From Kiloniellaceae bacterium (GTDB lineage Bacteria; Pseudomonadota; Alphaproteobacteria; Kiloniellales; Kiloniellaceae), in contig JANQKX010000449.1 in assembly GCA_028280915.1 (NCBI GenBank), forward strand, positions 1 through 5,191: 5,191 nucleotides of DNA, read 5' to 3'. A model generated the notes under the pieces. It ran no database searches. It saw nothing but the letters and a program-made list of their open reading frames with translations, and had not been told where the DNA came from. The translations under genes were made by a program, and so were the position numbers. Positions 3,892 through 5,191 of the stretch are shown here, piece after piece. Each line of letters opens with the position of its first letter. The stretch's first letter is position 1.

Positions 3892-5191
3892 ATGACCCAG
3901 GACAACTCCAGGTTCCTCAAAGATATCGAACAGCGTTTGCTGTGGCTGTCGTGCTGGATGATCCATAACGCCAACCACCTGCGCGACAAGGCGGACGGCT
4001 TGAAGGTGGGCGGGCATCAGGCTTCCTGCGCCTCCATGGTCTCCATCATGACCGCGCTTTATTTCACCAGCCTGCGCCCCGAGGACCGGGTGGCGGTCAA
4101 GCCCCACGCTTCCCCGGTGTTTCACGCCATGCAGTACCTCATGGGCCAGCAGACCCGGGAAAAGCTGGAGAACTTCCGCGGCTACGGCGGCGCCCAATCC
4201 TATCCCAGCCGCACCAAGGATATCGACGACGTGGACTTTTCCACCGGCTCGGTGGGCCTGGGCGTGGCCATCACCGCCTTTGCCTCCCTGGTGCAGGACT
4301 ATCTGGCGGCCAAACCCTGGGCCCCGACCGTCTCGGCGAAAGGCACGCCCCTGGGGCGCATGATCGCCCTGATCGGCGATGCGGAACTGGATGAGGGCAA
4401 TATCTATGAGTGCCTGCAGGAAGGCTGGAAGCACGATCTGCGCAACACCTGGTGGATCATCGACTACAACCGGCAAAGCCTGGACGGGGTGGTGCGCGAA
4501 GGTCTGTGGCAGCGCATCGAAGGCATTTTCGGCACCTTCGGCTGGGAGGTGGTGCGCCTGAAGTACGGCGCCCTGCAACGGGCTGCCTTCGAGGAGCCCG
4601 GCGGGGAGCGTCTGCGGGATTGGATCGATGCCTGCCCCAACCAGCTTTATTCCGCCCTCACCTTCCAAGGCGGGGCCGCCTGGCGCCAGCGCCTGCTGGA
4701 CGAGATCGGCGATCAAGGGCCGGTGACCGCCTTGCTGGAGCGGCGCAGCGATGACGAGCTGGCCAGCTTGATGGCGAACCTGGGCGGCCACTGCATCGAT
4801 ACCCTGAGCGCCGCCTTCGCGGCCGTCGACCATGACCGGCCCACCGCCTTCCTCGCCTATACCATCAAGGGCTGGGGCACGCCTTTGGCCGGCCACAAGG
4901 ACAACCACGCCGGCATCATGAACGCGGCGCAGATGGCGGACTTCCGCCGCCAGATGGGGGTGCCGGAAGGCCGGGAATGGGACCGCTTCGTGGGCCTTGA
5001 CGAGCCGGCGGCGCTCCAGGCCTTTTTAAGGGATGTCCCCTTTTTCGCCCGAGGCCCAAGGCGCCATGGCGCCGGAAAAATCCCCGTGCCGGCCCTGTCC
5101 CCGCTTGAGGACCGGGAGCTTTCCACCCAAGCGGGCTTCGGCAAGATCCTGGACCAGTTGGCCAAGTCGGACACCGTCCTGGCCGAGCGCA
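3892..5191 (+). CDS. Pyruvate dehydrogenase E1-like / transketolase-like thiamine diphosphate enzyme, 3' end missing
   Basis: The first 433 codons are present; the frame is open at the right edge. The sequence resembles the N-terminal part of the homodimeric E1 (AceE) family: GGHQAS (40-45), HASPVFHAMQYL (72-83), a Ser-Tyr-Pro motif after NFRGYGG, DFSTGSVGLG, the thiamine diphosphate motif GDAELDEGN (162-170) closing at N193 in DYNRQSLDG, and TIKGWGTP with GHKDNH (324-339). E1 decarboxylates a 2-oxoacid and passes the acyl group to lipoyl E2; transketolases move two-carbon units. The glycine usually found third in the GDG motif is Ala here. The N-terminus is some 60 residues shorter than AceE, so a transketolase-like paralogue with another substrate is as likely as a true E1. 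GGAAAGG six bases before ATG 3892 supports the start. No E2 or E3 gene is visible; the rest lies beyond the window. Confidence 0.88.
   Translation, partial: MTQDNSRFLKDIEQRLLWLSCWMIHNANHLRDKADGLKVGGHQASCASMVSIMTALYFTSLRPEDRVAVKPHASPVFHAMQYLMGQQTREKLENFRGYGGAQSYPSRTKDIDDVDFSTGSVGLGVAITAFASLVQDYLAAKPWAPTVSAKGTPLGRMIALIGDAELDEGNIYECLQEGWKHDLRNTWWIIDYNRQSLDGVVREGLWQRIEGIFGTFGWEVVRLKYGALQRAAFEEPGGERLRDWIDACPNQLYSALTFQGGAAWRQRLLDEIGDQGPVTALLERRSDDELASLMANLGGHCIDTLSAAFAAVDHDRPTAFLAYTIKGWGTPLAGHKDNHAGIMNAAQMADFRRQMGVPEGREWDRFVGLDEPAALQAFLRDVPFFARGPRRHGAGKIPVPALSPLEDRELSTQAGFGKILDQLAKSDTVLAER

Noticed and set aside
3368..3895. 175-codon plus-strand frame overlapping the SnoaL-like gene in another frame, including an ATG at 3416
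   Set aside because: The product is low-complexity Arg/Gly-rich, whereas the frame from 3423 has a coherent SnoaL-like pattern.
3826..4908. 360-codon minus-strand frame opposite the E1-like gene
   Set aside because: Gly/Ala/His/Gln-rich antisense shadow of a recognisable thiamine diphosphate enzyme; the plus strand carries the conserved motifs.
5060..5073. 14-bp perfect palindrome GGCGCCATGGCGCC inside the E1-like gene, similar in core to CCGCCATGGCGG at 521-532
   Set aside because: Such GC palindromes are expected by chance at this composition and this one lies in coding sequence; two loosely similar copies do not make a repeat family.
1..5191. CRISPR array, tRNA, rRNA, insertion sequence or phage genes
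   Set aside because: No regularly spaced repeats, cloverleaf sequence, rRNA signature, transposase or phage-like protein was seen on either strand.

Overview
The window looks like chromosomal DNA from a GC-rich Gram-negative bacterium. I favour a member of the Pseudomonadota, possibly an alphaproteobacterium or a magnetotactic relative. The reasons are a haem-type bacterioferritin of the two-subunit kind, a Bfd ferredoxin starting MYVCLCNG, classical Fur-box sequences, a DUF1289 protein and a single-chain pyruvate-dehydrogenase-E1-like enzyme. The lineage is an inference; there is no rRNA or tRNA here.

Layout, left to right. (1) Positions 1-323, minus strand: the first codons of a gene running off the left edge, preceded by a DUF1289 cysteine protein that starts with TTG. 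(2) Positions 324-744: a gap of about 420 bases without a convincing gene, holding a 14-bp tandem duplication, several hairpins and a large inverted repeat just downstream of bfr. (3) Positions 745-1619: bfr (minus) and bfd (plus), divergent across a 209-base spacer with a near-perfect sigma-70 promoter and Fur box in front of bfd. (4) Positions 1620-1918: a convergent gap with short repeats and hairpins. (5) Positions 1919-3821: a 431-residue coiled-coil DUF2325 protein (minus), divergent from a 132-residue SnoaL/NTF2-like protein (plus), with two further Fur-like sites between them. (6) From 3892 to the right edge, plus strand: an incomplete thiamine-diphosphate enzyme resembling homodimeric pyruvate dehydrogenase E1, 70 bases behind the SnoaL-like gene and possibly co-transcribed with it.

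The unifying theme is iron. The Bfr keeps the haem ligand Met52 and the Bfd-docking surface but has lost four of six ferroxidase ligands. It is therefore probably the haem subunit of a mixed-subunit bacterioferritin whose ferroxidase subunit is encoded elsewhere. Bfd, which would reduce the haem and release stored iron, appears to be Fur-repressed. The same type of operator lies between the DUF2325 and SnoaL-like genes, which suggests that these uncharacterised genes, and perhaps the E1-like enzyme behind them, belong to the iron-limitation response. That link is the most interesting lead in the window, but it rests on operator matches and adjacency only.
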